From assembly GCA_030145305.1 (NCBI GenBank), contig JAQYVX010000005.1, positions 62,001 to 126,000 on the forward strand: a stretch of 64,000 nucleotides of DNA. The letters run 5' to 3'. Both the position numbers and the translations under genes were made by a program. The notes beneath the pieces are model-generated. The model made no database searches, had not been told where the DNA came from, and saw only the letters and a list, made by a program, of their open reading frames with translations. Of the stretch, positions 1 through 9,059 are shown piece by piece. How positions within the stretch are numbered: the first letter of the stretch is position 1; each line of letters opens with the position of its first letter. Origin of the DNA: Halarcobacter sp. Its GTDB lineage: Bacteria; Campylobacterota; Campylobacteria; Campylobacterales; Arcobacteraceae.

Positions 1-1116
1 ACCTATAAAAATATTTATAACTTGTATATATATTACTGTAAAAACTATTACTCTAATTGTTAAATGTAATTTCGTTTCTCTAAAGATTCTATATGCTAAT
101 AATATAAAAAACATTATTAACAGAGAAAAAAACAAGGTGAATATAATTATACACACAATACAATCATTAAAAAAAGTCAATCCGAGTATTGGCATTTGAT
201 CATTAGGACCAACTCCAGTAACTGGAAGATTTGCTGTACTTAAAATCTCTGCTCCAAGAGGATAATCATAACCTCTAATTCCAACTATACTACTAAAAGG
301 GTGCATTAAATAAGAAATTGGATCATAAAAATCTATTAACTGTGTATAGTCTCCAATTACATATGAAAATAAATAAATATCTCCTGACATCATAATTCTA
401 TCCATAATTATTTCAAAAGCATTACCATACATAATCTGCGTTGGTACTATAAGGAAAAGAGCAACTACTGATATTATCTTTATGATTAATAATGAATTAA
501 CTTTATTACAATGAAAATAAAAAAAAGCAAAAATAAATATACCTACAATCGCCGAGGCACGAGATCCCATTAATGATGCTAATATTATACTAATAATAAA
601 ATAAATAAAATATTTTTTTTGTTTTGTCTTACTAAATACTGCACTTGATGTAGAAATTGCAGATATTGAAGTTAAAATACTTAATAGGGATAAAACTCGA
701 AAGTCTTTATTAAAATATAGTCTATCAGAACCTTCGGAATAAAGACTCCAAAAAAGTAGAACATAAGTAAGTCCAATAATTAAATTAATATAGAAAATAA
801 AATTTATCATTTGAAAATCAAATTTTCTTAAATTCATATAAGAAGATAAATTACTATGATTAGAACTTATAAAATAAGGGGTAATCATTAAAACAAAAAA
901 ATAAATACTAAATTGCATTAATAAAATATAGAAATCTTGACTATTTATGTATCCTTGATTATATAAAAAGATAACCGTGCTAAAACTAATTGTAAAAGTC
1001 AAAATCTGAATTAATAAAGGAGAAATAAAAACTGCTTTATTAATCTTTTTATACTGTAATGCAATTATTATATACATTAATATTGCGAATAACCCATATA
1101 AAGGAGTAGGTGTCAT
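1..1116 (-). CDS. O-antigen polymerase Wzy-like, partial (C-terminus beyond window)
   Basis: This reading frame is open from an ATG at 1116 to the window edge, giving 372 codons with no stop, so its 3' end is missing. The protein is very hydrophobic with many predicted membrane helices, and it has a long polar segment at about residues 240-300 (SGDIYLF ... PNDQMP) that would be a large periplasmic loop. That layout is typical of Wzy polymerases, which join undecaprenyl-linked repeat units in the periplasm. The start overlaps the stop of the upstream glycosyltransferase (TAATG), so the two are translationally coupled. Wzy proteins are poorly conserved, so the call rests on topology and on the neighbouring wzx and glycosyltransferase genes. 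An O-antigen ligase is the main alternative. Confidence 0.72.
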   Translation of the reverse strand, partial: MTPTPLYGLFAILMYIIIALQYKKINKAVFISPLLIQILTFTISFSTVIFLYNQGYINSQDFYILLMQFSIYFFVLMITPYFISSNHSNLSSYMNLRKFDFQMINFIFYINLIIGLTYVLLFWSLYSEGSDRLYFNKDFRVLSLLSILTSISAISTSSAVFSKTKQKKYFIYFIISIILASLMGSRASAIVGIFIFAFFYFHCNKVNSLLIIKIISVVALFLIVPTQIMYGNAFEIIMDRIMMSGDIYLFSYVIGDYTQLIDFYDPISYLMHPFSSIVGIRGYDYPLGAEILSTANLPVTGVGPNDQMPILGLTFFNDCIVCIIIFTLFFSLLIMFFILLAYRIFRETKLHLTIRVIVFTVIYIQVINIFIG

Positions 1117-1994
1117 TAATTAACTACTCTATAATACAAATATTTAAATAAATAATAAGAACAATTTAAATATTTTTTTTCTAAAAAATTAATTTTTGCT
1201 ATAGTCAATGATTCAACAGTTAATATAGATTTATATTTTAGCTTTAAAGAATCAAAATTTTTTATAATTCTTAAAAAACTTTTTAAATTCTCAATTCTTT
1301 TATCATTATTAGTGGTTTTAGATGTATTTGTATCATGTACTCTATAATAACACAATTTATTAGGTATTATTTTTAATGCATTTTGTTCGATTAATTTTAA
1401 GTAAAGATAAAAATCATCAATGGATTCATTTTCTAAGTATTTCATATTTTCGTAAAATTCTTTTTTTATCAAACTAGAGGGTCCAGCAATACACCAATTC
1501 AAAATTAATTCATCATAAGAAATTTTTGTATCAATTAGTTTTTCAATATTACCACCATGATAAGCAATACTACTTTTAAACAATTCCTTTCCATCCTTAT
1601 TAATAATTATTGCATCCCCACATACTGCTAATAAAGTTACATTACTTTGTATTTCATTTAGTAGAATTTCACTACTTCCAGATATTAAGATATCATCAGA
1701 AGCACACAATCTTAAGTAATTAGCGTCTGTACTCTGAATCAATTCATTTAAAGTAATTGTCAAACCTTTATTTTCTCTACTTTTATAATTAATATTTAAA
1801 TTCTTATTATTAATACACCAATTATTAATAACTTCATTACAATTATCAGTTGACCCATCATCTATAATAATTATTTCTTTGGCTATATCAATTGAAATTA
1901 AACTAATATCTTTTTTAATAGAATCTAATAATTCTAAAACATAATTTTCATGATTATAAACAGGAGCTAAATAGGCAATTTTATTTGAAAACAT
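1116..1994 (-). CDS. Family 2 glycosyltransferase (GT-A fold)
   Basis: A 292-residue protein with the GT2 hallmarks: an N-terminal strand with PVYNHE at residues 11-16, the nucleotide-binding DDGSTD at 45-50, and an SDD metal-binding motif at 99-101. It should transfer a sugar from a nucleotide donor to the lipid-linked O-antigen repeat unit on the cytoplasmic side of the inner membrane. The donor and acceptor cannot be read from the sequence. It lies between wzx and wzy, with its stop overlapping the wzy start. It is the only obvious glycosyltransferase in the window, so others and the initiating transferase probably lie beyond the left edge. Confidence 0.88.
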   Translation of the reverse strand: MFSNKIAYLAPVYNHENYVLELLDSIKKDISLISIDIAKEIIIIDDGSTDNCNEVINNWCINNKNLNINYKSRENKGLTITLNELIQSTDANYLRLCASDDILISGSSEILLNEIQSNVTLLAVCGDAIIINKDGKELFKSSIAYHGGNIEKLIDTKISYDELILNWCIAGPSSLIKKEFYENMKYLENESIDDFYLYLKLIEQNALKIIPNKLCYYRVHDTNTSKTTNNDKRIENLKSFLRIIKNFDSLKLKYKSILTVESLTIAKINFLEKKYLNCSYYLFKYLYYRVVN

Positions 1995-3236
1995 TTAAAA
2001 AACTTCCTTTCTTGTAATTAATATCATTGTTATTAAATATAATGAATAATTTATAACGAAAGCATAAGTTATACCAATTAAATTAAAATTATCAATCATT
2101 AATATTGAAAATAGAACAAATGAAATACTAAATATTATTTCTGTTCCTATAAAATATTTAGTCTTTGCTTTTGCTATTAATGTATAACTCAATAGCCAAG
2201 ATGCAATTTTTATTGTATCTCCTACAAGCTGCCATTTAAATAATTCTAACATTGGTAAAAAACTTTTATCAAAAGCTATTAATATTATATACTCTTTTAA
2301 TGTAAAAATTGTGATGGCCATAATAATAACTATAGGTAATATTATTTTGTATCCATTAATAATTTCATTTTTTAATTTATTCTTATCTTGTATCTCAGAA
2401 AGCTTTGGAAGATAGTATACACTTAATGATGTAGTAATAATCATTAAATATATACTAGATATATACCAAACACCTTGCCAATAACCAGCATCATTCCAAC
2501 TGAGATTTTCACCTATATAATTTCTAACCAATAATAAACTAAGAGGTCCCATTATTATTGAAACTATAGTCATCAAAGAAAATCTACTAAGTTTAAAAAA
2601 AGAAACTTTATCTATACCTTGAATAAAATATTCTAATTTAAACCAATTACTTTTCAATAAAAAAATAATTGTTATAAAAAATGTAATTGATTGATTAAGG
2701 ACTAAGGCATAAAGTGCTCCCATAATATTTAATTTAAAAATTAATATAACAGTAATTAAGAGCATAAATATATTATTTGAAATATTTAATAAAACAAATT
2801 TTTTAATTTCTTTTTGTCCATTTAAAATTGACATTAAAACCATATTTAAAGCGAATAAGCTTATAGTAAATCCAAAAACAATAAATACTTTACTATATTT
2901 TATATCATTTAAGATAAGAGTAGATAATTCCTTATTAAATGTTATTAAAAGTATAGAGATAAATATTGAACAGGACAAACTTATTATTATACTAGTACTA
3001 AATATTTTTTGTTTTTGCTCGATTTCCTTATATTCTGCTGTATATTTTACTATACCTTGCGATATTGCCCCATTTGATATATTTGTAAGCATAGTCACAA
3101 AATCTTTAAGTTGTCCTATTAGTGCTAAACCTGATGGTCCACCATAAATAGCTACAACTTTATTTATTATAAATGCAGAAATAACTGTAATTACAGTTGA
3201 AACAGCAGTTAGAATAGATGTTTTAACTAAAGTCAT
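1995..3236 (-). CDS. wzx: O-antigen flippase, WzxE-like (MATE/MOP superfamily)
   Basis: A 413-residue polytopic membrane protein with about twelve hydrophobic segments. The N-terminus ([17 protein letters not shown], then [11 protein letters not shown]) resembles WzxE-type translocases, which flip undecaprenyl-pyrophosphate-linked repeat units from the cytoplasmic to the periplasmic face of the inner membrane. Its length fits the family. The start overlaps the end of the aminotransferase gene by 14 bases and its stop lies one base before the glycosyltransferase start, so it belongs to the same operon. It would act with the Wzy-like polymerase at the window edge. The type of sugar moved is not visible. 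Confidence 0.88.
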   Translation of the reverse strand: MTLVKTSILTAVSTVITVISAFIINKVVAIYGGPSGLALIGQLKDFVTMLTNISNGAISQGIVKYTAEYKEIEQKQKIFSTSIIISLSCSIFISILLITFNKELSTLILNDIKYSKVFIVFGFTISLFALNMVLMSILNGQKEIKKFVLLNISNNIFMLLITVILIFKLNIMGALYALVLNQSITFFITIIFLLKSNWFKLEYFIQGIDKVSFFKLSRFSLMTIVSIIMGPLSLLLVRNYIGENLSWNDAGYWQGVWYISSIYLMIITTSLSVYYLPKLSEIQDKNKLKNEIINGYKIILPIVIIMAITIFTLKEYIILIAFDKSFLPMLELFKWQLVGDTIKIASWLLSYTLIAKAKTKYFIGTEIIFSISFVLFSILMIDNFNLIGITYAFVINYSLYLITMILITRKEVF

Positions 3237-4323
3237 TAATTAATTTTACAACTTTTCTAGTATCTTCTAAACTTTGAATTCCACTTATTGGTAAACTTAA
3301 TACTTCTTGATGTATCTGTTCACTTACAGGAAAACTTTCAGAACTCCATTCTTTATAAGCTTCCTGTTTATGAGGAGCTAGTGGGTAATGAATAAGTGTT
3401 TGAATATCATTGTCTAATAAATACTTTTCTAATTCATCTCTTTTATTAGTTCGTATTACAAACAAATGCCAAACGCTATCAGTCGTGACACTTGGTAAAA
3501 CTATATTTTCATTTTTTATATTTTCAAGATAATAGTTTGCTATCTCTTTTCTCTTTTTTATTTCATTATCTAAATATCTTAATTTAACTCGCAACATAGC
3601 CGCCTGTATCTCATCTAGTCGACTATTTATACCTTTGTAAATATTTTCATATTTTTTATGACTTCCATAATTTCCTAATGCTCTGATAGTATTTGCTAAT
3701 TCTTCATCATTTGTGGTAACAGCTCCTCCATCACCTAATGCGCCTAAATTTTTACCTGGATAAAAACTAAATCCACTTGCATCTCCGATATTTCCAACTC
3801 TTTTGTTAAGTTGTGTATCATATGAACCATGTGCTTGTGCTGAATCTTCTATTATTTTTAGATTGTATTTTTTACCCAATTCTAAAATTTTTGTCATTTC
3901 TACAGCTTGGCCGTAAAGATGAACTACCATGATAGCTTTTGTTTTAGAAGTAATACTTTGTTCTATTTTATTTACATCAATATTGTATGTATTTATATCA
4001 GGCTCAACCAAAATAGGCACTAGATTATTTTCAGAGATTGCTAATATAGAAGCGATATATGTATTTGATGGAACTATCACTTCATCTCCATCATTTATGA
4101 TTTTTAGCTTTTTATAAGCTCGTAAAATCAAAATAAGTGCATCAAGACCATTTGCAACACCTATTGCATATTTTACACTACAATATTGTGCAAATTCTTT
4201 TTCAAATTCATTACACTCATTACCTTGAATATACCAACCACTATCAATTACTTTTGTACAAGCTTCTATTAGTTCTGTTCGATATTGAGCATTAATTTGT
4301 TTTAAATCTAAAAAAGTAATCAT
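3223..4323 (-). CDS. fdtB: dTDP-3-keto-6-deoxyhexose aminotransferase (FdtB/QdtB-like, DegT/DnrJ/EryC1)
   Basis: A 366-residue PLP-dependent aminotransferase. It begins [10 protein letters not shown], carries the cofactor-binding ED at 159-160, and has the Schiff-base lysine at K191 in [14 protein letters not shown]. Family members FdtB and QdtB convert the 3-keto sugar made by FdtA or QdtA into dTDP-3-amino-3,6-dideoxyhexose, using glutamate as amino donor. The fdtA homologue sits four genes upstream in the same operon, which supports this over the 4-amino transferases such as WecE or PglE. Its ATG overlaps the TGA of the preceding gene (ATGA). Whether the product is the galacto (Fuc3N) or gluco (Qui3N) form depends on the ketoisomerase and cannot be decided here. 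Confidence 0.87.
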   Translation of the reverse strand: MITFLDLKQINAQYRTELIEACTKVIDSGWYIQGNECNEFEKEFAQYCSVKYAIGVANGLDALILILRAYKKLKIINDGDEVIVPSNTYIASILAISENNLVPILVEPDINTYNIDVNKIEQSITSKTKAIMVVHLYGQAVEMTKILELGKKYNLKIIEDSAQAHGSYDTQLNKRVGNIGDASGFSFYPGKNLGALGDGGAVTTNDEELANTIRALGNYGSHKKYENIYKGINSRLDEIQAAMLRVKLRYLDNEIKKRKEIANYYLENIKNENIVLPSVTTDSVWHLFVIRTNKRDELEKYLLDNDIQTLIHYPLAPHKQEAYKEWSSESFPVSEQIHQEVLSLPISGIQSLEDTRKVVKLINDFS

Positions 4324-5258
4324 TTTATCTCCAATTCATAAAAATCTTGAGCAACTGCTCTAGCACCAAATCCCTCTTTTTGAGAAATAAGTCCAGTGTT
4401 TAAATATCTACCTGCATCTTCATTTGAAATACCAAAATCAAAATACTTTTTTTCTTTATATCTCTCTTTAATTAAGTAATCAATTAATAAATCCAAAGCA
4501 CATATCTCTCTACCTGTTTCACTATTTGCAAGGTATTGCGTATGTACAATATTTTTATTTTCATATACCAAAGCTCCAGATATAACTTCATCATCTTTTT
4601 TAGCTAAGAAAAGCTTTATATTTTTAGGAAATATTTCTACAAGTTTTTCCATTTCTTCTAAAGTATGTACTGGTTTTACTTCATGATTTGATTCTAATAC
4701 ACTTGATAAAAGTAGCCAAAATGATTTATAGTCATTTGTTTCTACTATTTCGATGTCTTCTTTTTTAGCTTTATTTACTGTCCATTTTCTACCTTTTGAG
4801 TATCTAACTTGTTCTGTTAAATCTATTGTAGAAGTTACATTTCTTCGTATAAGTTTGGCATCATTTCTAAAAAGTGCATATCTATCTTCTTCAGATGGTT
4901 TAATATGATAAATATATGGTATAACTTTATACACTATTTTAGCTATATTCTCTTCTTTCAAAAAAGCTTTTAATGATTCAAATATCCCTAACATAATTTC
5001 TGTTTTCATTTTATCATCAACTACACATCCACCAAAAGTAAGACCTTGATGTGAGTATAAAATATTTTCATTTATATTTGCAGGTAAAATAGAAATTAAT
5101 TTTTCATTTTCATCAAATATCAACAATGAAAAATCTTCAAATCTATTATTATGGTATTCCATATAATCTCTCTGAAAAAAGAAATGTCCATTTTTAGAAT
5201 TCTTAACAAACTCATTCCAAATATTTTTATATGATAAATTATATTTAATTACTTTCAT
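4320..5258 (-). CDS. FemAB-like GNAT-fold protein of a polysaccharide locus
   Basis: A 312-residue soluble protein with the pattern of the FemAB/GNAT acyltransferase-like family: an aromatic N-terminal segment ([14 protein letters not shown]), a central region near residues 150-180 rich in lysine, and a C-terminal acetyl-CoA-fold-like part ([12 protein letters not shown]). Relatives occur in surface polysaccharide clusters, often beside fdtA/fdtB-type genes, and may add an acyl or aminoacyl group to an amino sugar. That role is inferred from context only. It overlaps fdtB by four bases and follows the beta-propeller gene immediately. The true cell-wall FemAB role is unlikely in a Gram-negative O-antigen operon. 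Confidence 0.6.
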   Translation of the reverse strand: MKVIKYNLSYKNIWNEFVKNSKNGHFFFQRDYMEYHNNRFEDFSLLIFDENEKLISILPANINENILYSHQGLTFGGCVVDDKMKTEIMLGIFESLKAFLKEENIAKIVYKVIPYIYHIKPSEEDRYALFRNDAKLIRRNVTSTIDLTEQVRYSKGRKWTVNKAKKEDIEIVETNDYKSFWLLLSSVLESNHEVKPVHTLEEMEKLVEIFPKNIKLFLAKKDDEVISGALVYENKNIVHTQYLANSETGREICALDLLIDYLIKERYKEKKYFDFGISNEDAGRYLNTGLISQKEGFGARAVAQDFYELEIK

Positions 5259-6179
5259 TTATTCCTCTATCAATTCAGCATAGCCAAATCCATCTTTTCC
5301 CATATTATTTCCATTATAAAACATATATGTTTTATTTTTAGTAATTACAATAGAAGGATAACTTAAGTGAATAGAATCCCAACCATCTGATGAAAGTTCA
5401 ATACCTAATGCTTTATCATCTCTATTCCAGTTAATTCCATCAATTGAAGTAGCTTGACCAGCAATATATTTTCCATCAGTTGTCCCGTAAGTAAAATTCA
5501 TAATATACAAGTTGTCTTTTTTATAAACTCTGGGTCTTCCTATTCTATACTCTAAATTAGATTTATTATTTTCAATACACTTAATTCCATTTTCTTTAAA
5601 ATGTATACCATCAGTTGATTCAATATAATTTATATCATATTGTGGAAAATCTACTCCATCAATATTTTCCCATCCGTTACCTGTAGCGTACCAAATTTTA
5701 AATTTATTATCTTCATATATTACAGAATGAATAGCTCTTATATATAATCCCTCATCTTCTCTATCTAAAATAGGTGTGTTTTTATATCTTTGAAATGTTT
5801 CTCCGTCGTCACAACTTATAGCCAAGCCACTATAAGCCAAAAATTTAGCTTTCTTAACAAGTTGGAATCCAACATAATACATGTAGATTTTATCCTCAAC
5901 TTTTATGAGATCTCCTAAAATCACACCGTTGTCATCAAACATCCCATCTAAACCAATATCTAAAACTGGATTATCGGATATTTTTAATATTTTTGATGGA
6001 TTATGAGTATCAACATCAACATAACCTATTCTTCCAGTACCATTTGTATCTCTAAAACTAACATAGTTTCTAATGACATTTTTATTTAATAAAAATGCAG
6101 TTGGAGTCAATGCAGAATTGTCTCTCCAACTCTTGTCCTTAGGTGGTGTATATACTAAGCCTTTCTTTTCCCACTTCAT
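5259..6179 (-). CDS. Five-bladed beta-propeller protein, glycosyl hydrolase family 43/130-like
   Basis: The chosen start is the ATG at 6179, which overlaps the TGA of the upstream gene and has an AAGGA six bases ahead. A TTG one codon earlier is too close to that site. The 306-residue protein has repeated propeller-blade motifs such as GDLIKVEDKIYMYYVG, IRAIHSVIYEDNKFKIWYATG and IHLSYPSIVITKNKTYMFYNG, as in the GH43/62/32/68/130 beta-propeller group. There is no signal peptide, so it is cytoplasmic. Such proteins are found beside fdtA/fdtB genes in polysaccharide clusters; their substrate is unknown. Hydrolase, phosphorylase or transferase activity are all possible. Confidence 0.62.
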   Translation of the reverse strand: MKWEKKGLVYTPPKDKSWRDNSALTPTAFLLNKNVIRNYVSFRDTNGTGRIGYVDVDTHNPSKILKISDNPVLDIGLDGMFDDNGVILGDLIKVEDKIYMYYVGFQLVKKAKFLAYSGLAISCDDGETFQRYKNTPILDREDEGLYIRAIHSVIYEDNKFKIWYATGNGWENIDGVDFPQYDINYIESTDGIHFKENGIKCIENNKSNLEYRIGRPRVYKKDNLYIMNFTYGTTDGKYIAGQATSIDGINWNRDDKALGIELSSDGWDSIHLSYPSIVITKNKTYMFYNGNNMGKDGFGYAELIEE

Positions 6180-6859
6180 CAATCTTCCTTAATTTTAAAT
6201 AATCTATGTGTATTTACTTTTGATAATTCTGTCTGTTTTAATTGATAAAAGTCTTTTTCACTTGTATCTTTCTGTATTAAAGCATCTGCTCCTATAAAAT
6301 TATCTTTAGCTATTTTTGTATTATCTTCAATTGTACAATTCACACCTAAAAAGCTATTTTCTCCAACTTCACAAAAGCCTGAGATTACACAGTGAGATGA
6401 TATAAAACAATTGTCTTTAATAATAGAATTGTGTCCTATATGGTTACCACTCCATAAAGTCACATTATCTCCAACTTTAACAAATGGTTGAAGTGTATTA
6501 TTTTCAAAAATAAAGCAATTTTCACCAACTTCTACATTTCTCCATACAAAAGCTTTTGAACTAATATAACTTGCACACTTATATCCCTTTGCCTTTGATT
6601 CTTGATAAACTTTTGTTCTATTTCTATTTAGCTTTCCTGAGCTGATTGCCACATATACATCATACTCCTTTGGTGAGTATTTTTCTTCTAAAGTTTCAAG
6701 GGGAACTACTGGCAAATCACATATAATAGTATCAGTTATATACTGCTTATTAACACTAAAAGCAACCACTTCATAGTCTGAGTCAAATTGAAAATATTCA
6801 TAGGCAATTAAGCCTGTTTCACCAGAACCTACAATAACTAATTTCTTATTTTTTTCCAT
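6179..6859 (-). CDS. PglD/NeuD-family sugar O/N-acyltransferase (left-handed beta-helix)
   Basis: A 226-residue protein with two parts. Residues 1-85 form a Rossmann-like PglD_N domain starting with the glycine-rich KLVIVGSGETGLIAYEYF. Residues 95-215 show hexapeptide repeats of a left-handed beta-helix (VGENCFIFENN, VGDNVTLWSGNHIGHNS, VGENSFLGVNC). This is the fold of PglD and NeuD acyltransferases, and of the 3-N-acyltransferases QdtC and FdtC. Between the ketoisomerase and the aminotransferase genes, the likely job is acetyl-CoA-dependent N-acylation of dTDP-3-amino-3,6-dideoxyhexose. Formyl or other acyl donors are not excluded. It overlaps the next gene by one base. Confidence 0.8.
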   Translation of the reverse strand: MEKNKKLVIVGSGETGLIAYEYFQFDSDYEVVAFSVNKQYITDTIICDLPVVPLETLEEKYSPKEYDVYVAISSGKLNRNRTKVYQESKAKGYKCASYISSKAFVWRNVEVGENCFIFENNTLQPFVKVGDNVTLWSGNHIGHNSIIKDNCFISSHCVISGFCEVGENSFLGVNCTIEDNTKIAKDNFIGADALIQKDTSEKDFYQLKQTELSKVNTHRLFKIKED

Positions 6860-7256
6860 TTTCTACTTCTTTTTTAAATTTTTGATAATCTCTTATATAA
6901 TCACTCTCATCATAATGTTCACTAGCTAAAACTACTAAAACACAATCAGGACTAAATTTTTTCATCTCTCTCCAGATAAGTCCTTCTATAAAAAGTCCTT
7001 GATTTGGATTGTCAAGTGTTATCTCTTCTTTTTTTTTACTATTATCAAGTATAAAGGTACAACTACCTTTTACCGCTATGCACATTTGTTTGAGGTTTAT
7101 ATGGGCATGAAAACCTCTCTCAACACCTTTTTTTGTATCAAAAATATAATAAACTCTCTTTATTGCAAATGGTGTGTTATAACCCTCTTCAATAGCGATA
7201 AGAGAACCTCTATCATCTCCTAAGGTTTTAAAATCTACTAATTTATAACTTGTCAT
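6846..7256 (-). CDS. fdtA: dTDP-4-dehydro-6-deoxyglucose 3,4-ketoisomerase (FdtA/QdtA-type cupin)
   Basis: A 136-residue single-domain cupin that begins MTSYKLVDFKTLGDDRGSL. The start at 7256 is chosen because it overlaps the rfbB stop as ATGA; an upstream in-frame start at 7286 would lie inside rfbB. The FHAHINLKQM segment provides the conserved histidines of the WxcM/FdtA family. The enzyme moves the keto group from C4 to C3 of the RfbB product, preparing it for the aminotransferase. The coding strand has a run of nine A (7029-7037) that encodes lysines. Galacto (FdtA) versus gluco (QdtA) stereochemistry cannot be told from sequence alone. Confidence 0.87.
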   Translation of the reverse strand: MTSYKLVDFKTLGDDRGSLIAIEEGYNTPFAIKRVYYIFDTKKGVERGFHAHINLKQMCIAVKGSCTFILDNSKKKEEITLDNPNQGLFIEGLIWREMKKFSPDCVLVVLASEHYDESDYIRDYQKFKKEVENGKK

Positions 7257-8314
7257 TTGTTTATCCCATATTTCTTCAAATACCACTCAACAGTTTTAAC
7301 AATACCTGTATCAAATGTTTCATCTGCTTTCCAGCCAAGTTCATTTTCTAGTTTTGTTGCGTCTATGGCATAACGTCTGTCGTGACCAGCCCTATCGGCT
7401 ACAAAGGAGATTAACTCCTTGTAGCTCTCCAATCTTGAATTTTGAATGTTGAATGTTGAATTGTTTTTAATTGGATATTTTTCATCAAGAATTTCACATA
7501 TAGTATTTACTATTTGAAGATTTATTCTCTCATTTCTTCCACCTATATTATATACATTAGCTTCTAATCCTGTATGATAAACTAAATCTATACCTTTACA
7601 ATGATCTAGAACATATAACCAATCTCTAATATTCTTTCCATCACCATAAATTGGAATTGCTTCATTATTTAAAGCTTTTCTTATAATTGTAGGAATTAGT
7701 TTTTCATCGTGCTGTTTTGGCCCATAATTATTAGAACAATTAGTTATAACTGTATTTAAACCATATGTTTCTTGGTATGATCGTACAATCATATCACTTG
7801 ATGCTTTAGAAGCTGAATATGGAGAGTTTGGTGCATAAGGAGTTGATTCCGTAAATAAATCAGTTTCATTTAGTGTTCCATATACTTCGTCTGTTGAGAT
7901 ATGGTGAAACCTACAGTTTTTATATTCAGTTTTATATTCAAATGGTTTATTCATCCAATACTTTTGAGATACATCTATTAATGTAAAAGTACCATTTACA
8001 TTTGTTTGTACAAATACTCCTGGATTTTTAATAGAATTATCTACATGTGATTCTGCTGCAAAGTGAATTACACCTCTAATATCATATTCAGAAAATATGA
8101 ATTCTACTAAATCTCTATTACAAATATCACCTTTGATAAATTTATATCTCTTATTTTCTTTACATTCTTTCAAGTTTTCTAAATCACCTGCATAAGTCAG
8201 TAAATCTAAATTTATAATATTATATTCAGAATATCTTTCTAAAAAATATGATACAAAATTACTACCAATAAATCCTGCACCCCCTGTTACTAAAATACTG
8301 TTTTTATTTAACAT
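7253..8314 (-). CDS. rfbB: dTDP-glucose 4,6-dehydratase
   Basis: A 353-residue extended short-chain dehydrogenase. It has the NAD-binding GGAGFIG at 11-17, the catalytic TDEVYG at 141-146 and YSASK at 166-170. It converts dTDP-glucose to dTDP-4-dehydro-6-deoxyglucose, the branch point for both the RfbC route and the FdtA/FdtB route in this operon. Residues 284-294 (NNSTFNIQNSR) are encoded by four tandem 7-base units and look like an insertion in a surface loop before the conserved ADRAGHDRRYAID segment. It overlaps the upstream reductase by 11 bases and fdtA by four. Confidence 0.95.
   Translation of the reverse strand: MLNKNSILVTGGAGFIGSNFVSYFLERYSEYNIINLDLLTYAGDLENLKECKENKRYKFIKGDICNRDLVEFIFSEYDIRGVIHFAAESHVDNSIKNPGVFVQTNVNGTFTLIDVSQKYWMNKPFEYKTEYKNCRFHHISTDEVYGTLNETDLFTESTPYAPNSPYSASKASSDMIVRSYQETYGLNTVITNCSNNYGPKQHDEKLIPTIIRKALNNEAIPIYGDGKNIRDWLYVLDHCKGIDLVYHTGLEANVYNIGGRNERINLQIVNTICEILDEKYPIKNNSTFNIQNSRLESYKELISFVADRAGHDRRYAIDATKLENELGWKADETFDTGIVKTVEWYLKKYGINK
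7435..7462 (-). repeat. Tandem heptamer repeat inside rfbB
   Basis: On the plus strand the bases read as four consecutive copies of TTGAAT followed by T or G, so the coding strand reads ATTCAAN units. They encode part of the NNSTFNIQNSR stretch. A gain or loss of one 7-base unit would shift the rfbB frame. A similar AT-rich, roughly 7-base-periodic sequence lies at 23022-23048. Confidence 0.75.
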
Positions 8315-9059
8315 TTAAACTCCTATTATAATCTGTATATGTATCGAAAAGCTTTTGTTTAAAATCACAATTACTTACAGTGTAGTTTTTATCATTTATA
8401 TTAGATTTAAATTCCAATAATATATCAACTATCTCACCTAGTGTAGTATTATATACTAGTTTTGGTTCATAATATAATTCAGTATTTTCAAAATTATTTT
8501 TTATATCTTTTAGAATATTATTAATAATGTCTTGTACATATATATATGTCATTTGTATATTTCTATCAAATGCCTTAATTTCTAAATTATTTATACTATT
8601 ATATATCCATGTAGTAATAACTGAATTATAATTAGGTTTACAACCTTCGCCAAATACATGAGGAAGTCTGTATACAATTGATTTTATGTCATTTTCTAAG
8701 GCATAATGTTCAATTAATAATTCCGATTCTCTTTTTGTTTTACCATATTCATTTTTTTGTAATTTTGCATGAATTGATGATGATATTATAATTGGAGTCT
8801 TTAAGTTATTCTTCTCTAATAAATTAATGATATTTTTAGTTAAAGAAACATTAGAATCTCTAAATTCATTTGATGAACTGTCAGGTCGTACCTCTCCTGC
8901 AAGATGCACAATAAAATCACTTTCAAGAATATACTCTTCTAGTGTATCTAAAGAATCATATCTATTGAATTCTAGAATATTAAAATAATTTCTATTAACT
9001 TTTTTTAAAAGATTTTTACCTATAAAACCTTTTGAACCAGTCACTAAAATACTATGCAT
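8304..9059 (-). CDS. CapF/WbjC-like NAD(P)-dependent reductase, without the C-terminal cupin domain
   Basis: A 251-residue short-chain dehydrogenase with TGSKGFIGKNL at the N-terminus, HLAGEVRP, ISSSIHA, the catalytic-type YGKTK, and FGEGCKPNYNSVI. These motifs match the N-terminal domain of the capsule enzyme CapF (WbjC/FnlB group), which is normally about 370 residues with a C-terminal cupin. Here the protein stops after the reductase domain. It lies between rfbC and rfbB, where rmlD (dTDP-4-dehydrorhamnose reductase) is usual, and no rmlD is present in the window. It may therefore reduce the C4 keto group of the RfbC product, giving dTDP-L-rhamnose or dTDP-6-deoxy-L-talose. That substrate is an inference. 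Confidence 0.72.
   Translation of the reverse strand: MHSILVTGSKGFIGKNLLKKVNRNYFNILEFNRYDSLDTLEEYILESDFIVHLAGEVRPDSSSNEFRDSNVSLTKNIINLLEKNNLKTPIIISSSIHAKLQKNEYGKTKRESELLIEHYALENDIKSIVYRLPHVFGEGCKPNYNSVITTWIYNSINNLEIKAFDRNIQMTYIYVQDIINNILKDIKNNFENTELYYEPKLVYNTTLGEIVDILLEFKSNINDKNYTVSNCDFKQKLFDTYTDYNRSLNVK

Noticed and set aside
613-7037. A or T homopolymer runs of eight or nine bases in wzy (613-620), the glycosyltransferase gene (1173-1180) and fdtA (7029-7037), as possible phase-variation tracts
   Set aside because: Runs of this length are frequent in DNA this AT-rich, and similar ones occur in non-surface genes. No poly-G or poly-C tract, the usual switch in Campylobacter, was seen.
7254-7286. 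Earlier start for fdtA at 7286
   Set aside because: It lies inside rfbB, whereas the ATG at 7256 overlaps the rfbB stop as ATGA and gives the normal FdtA N-terminus.
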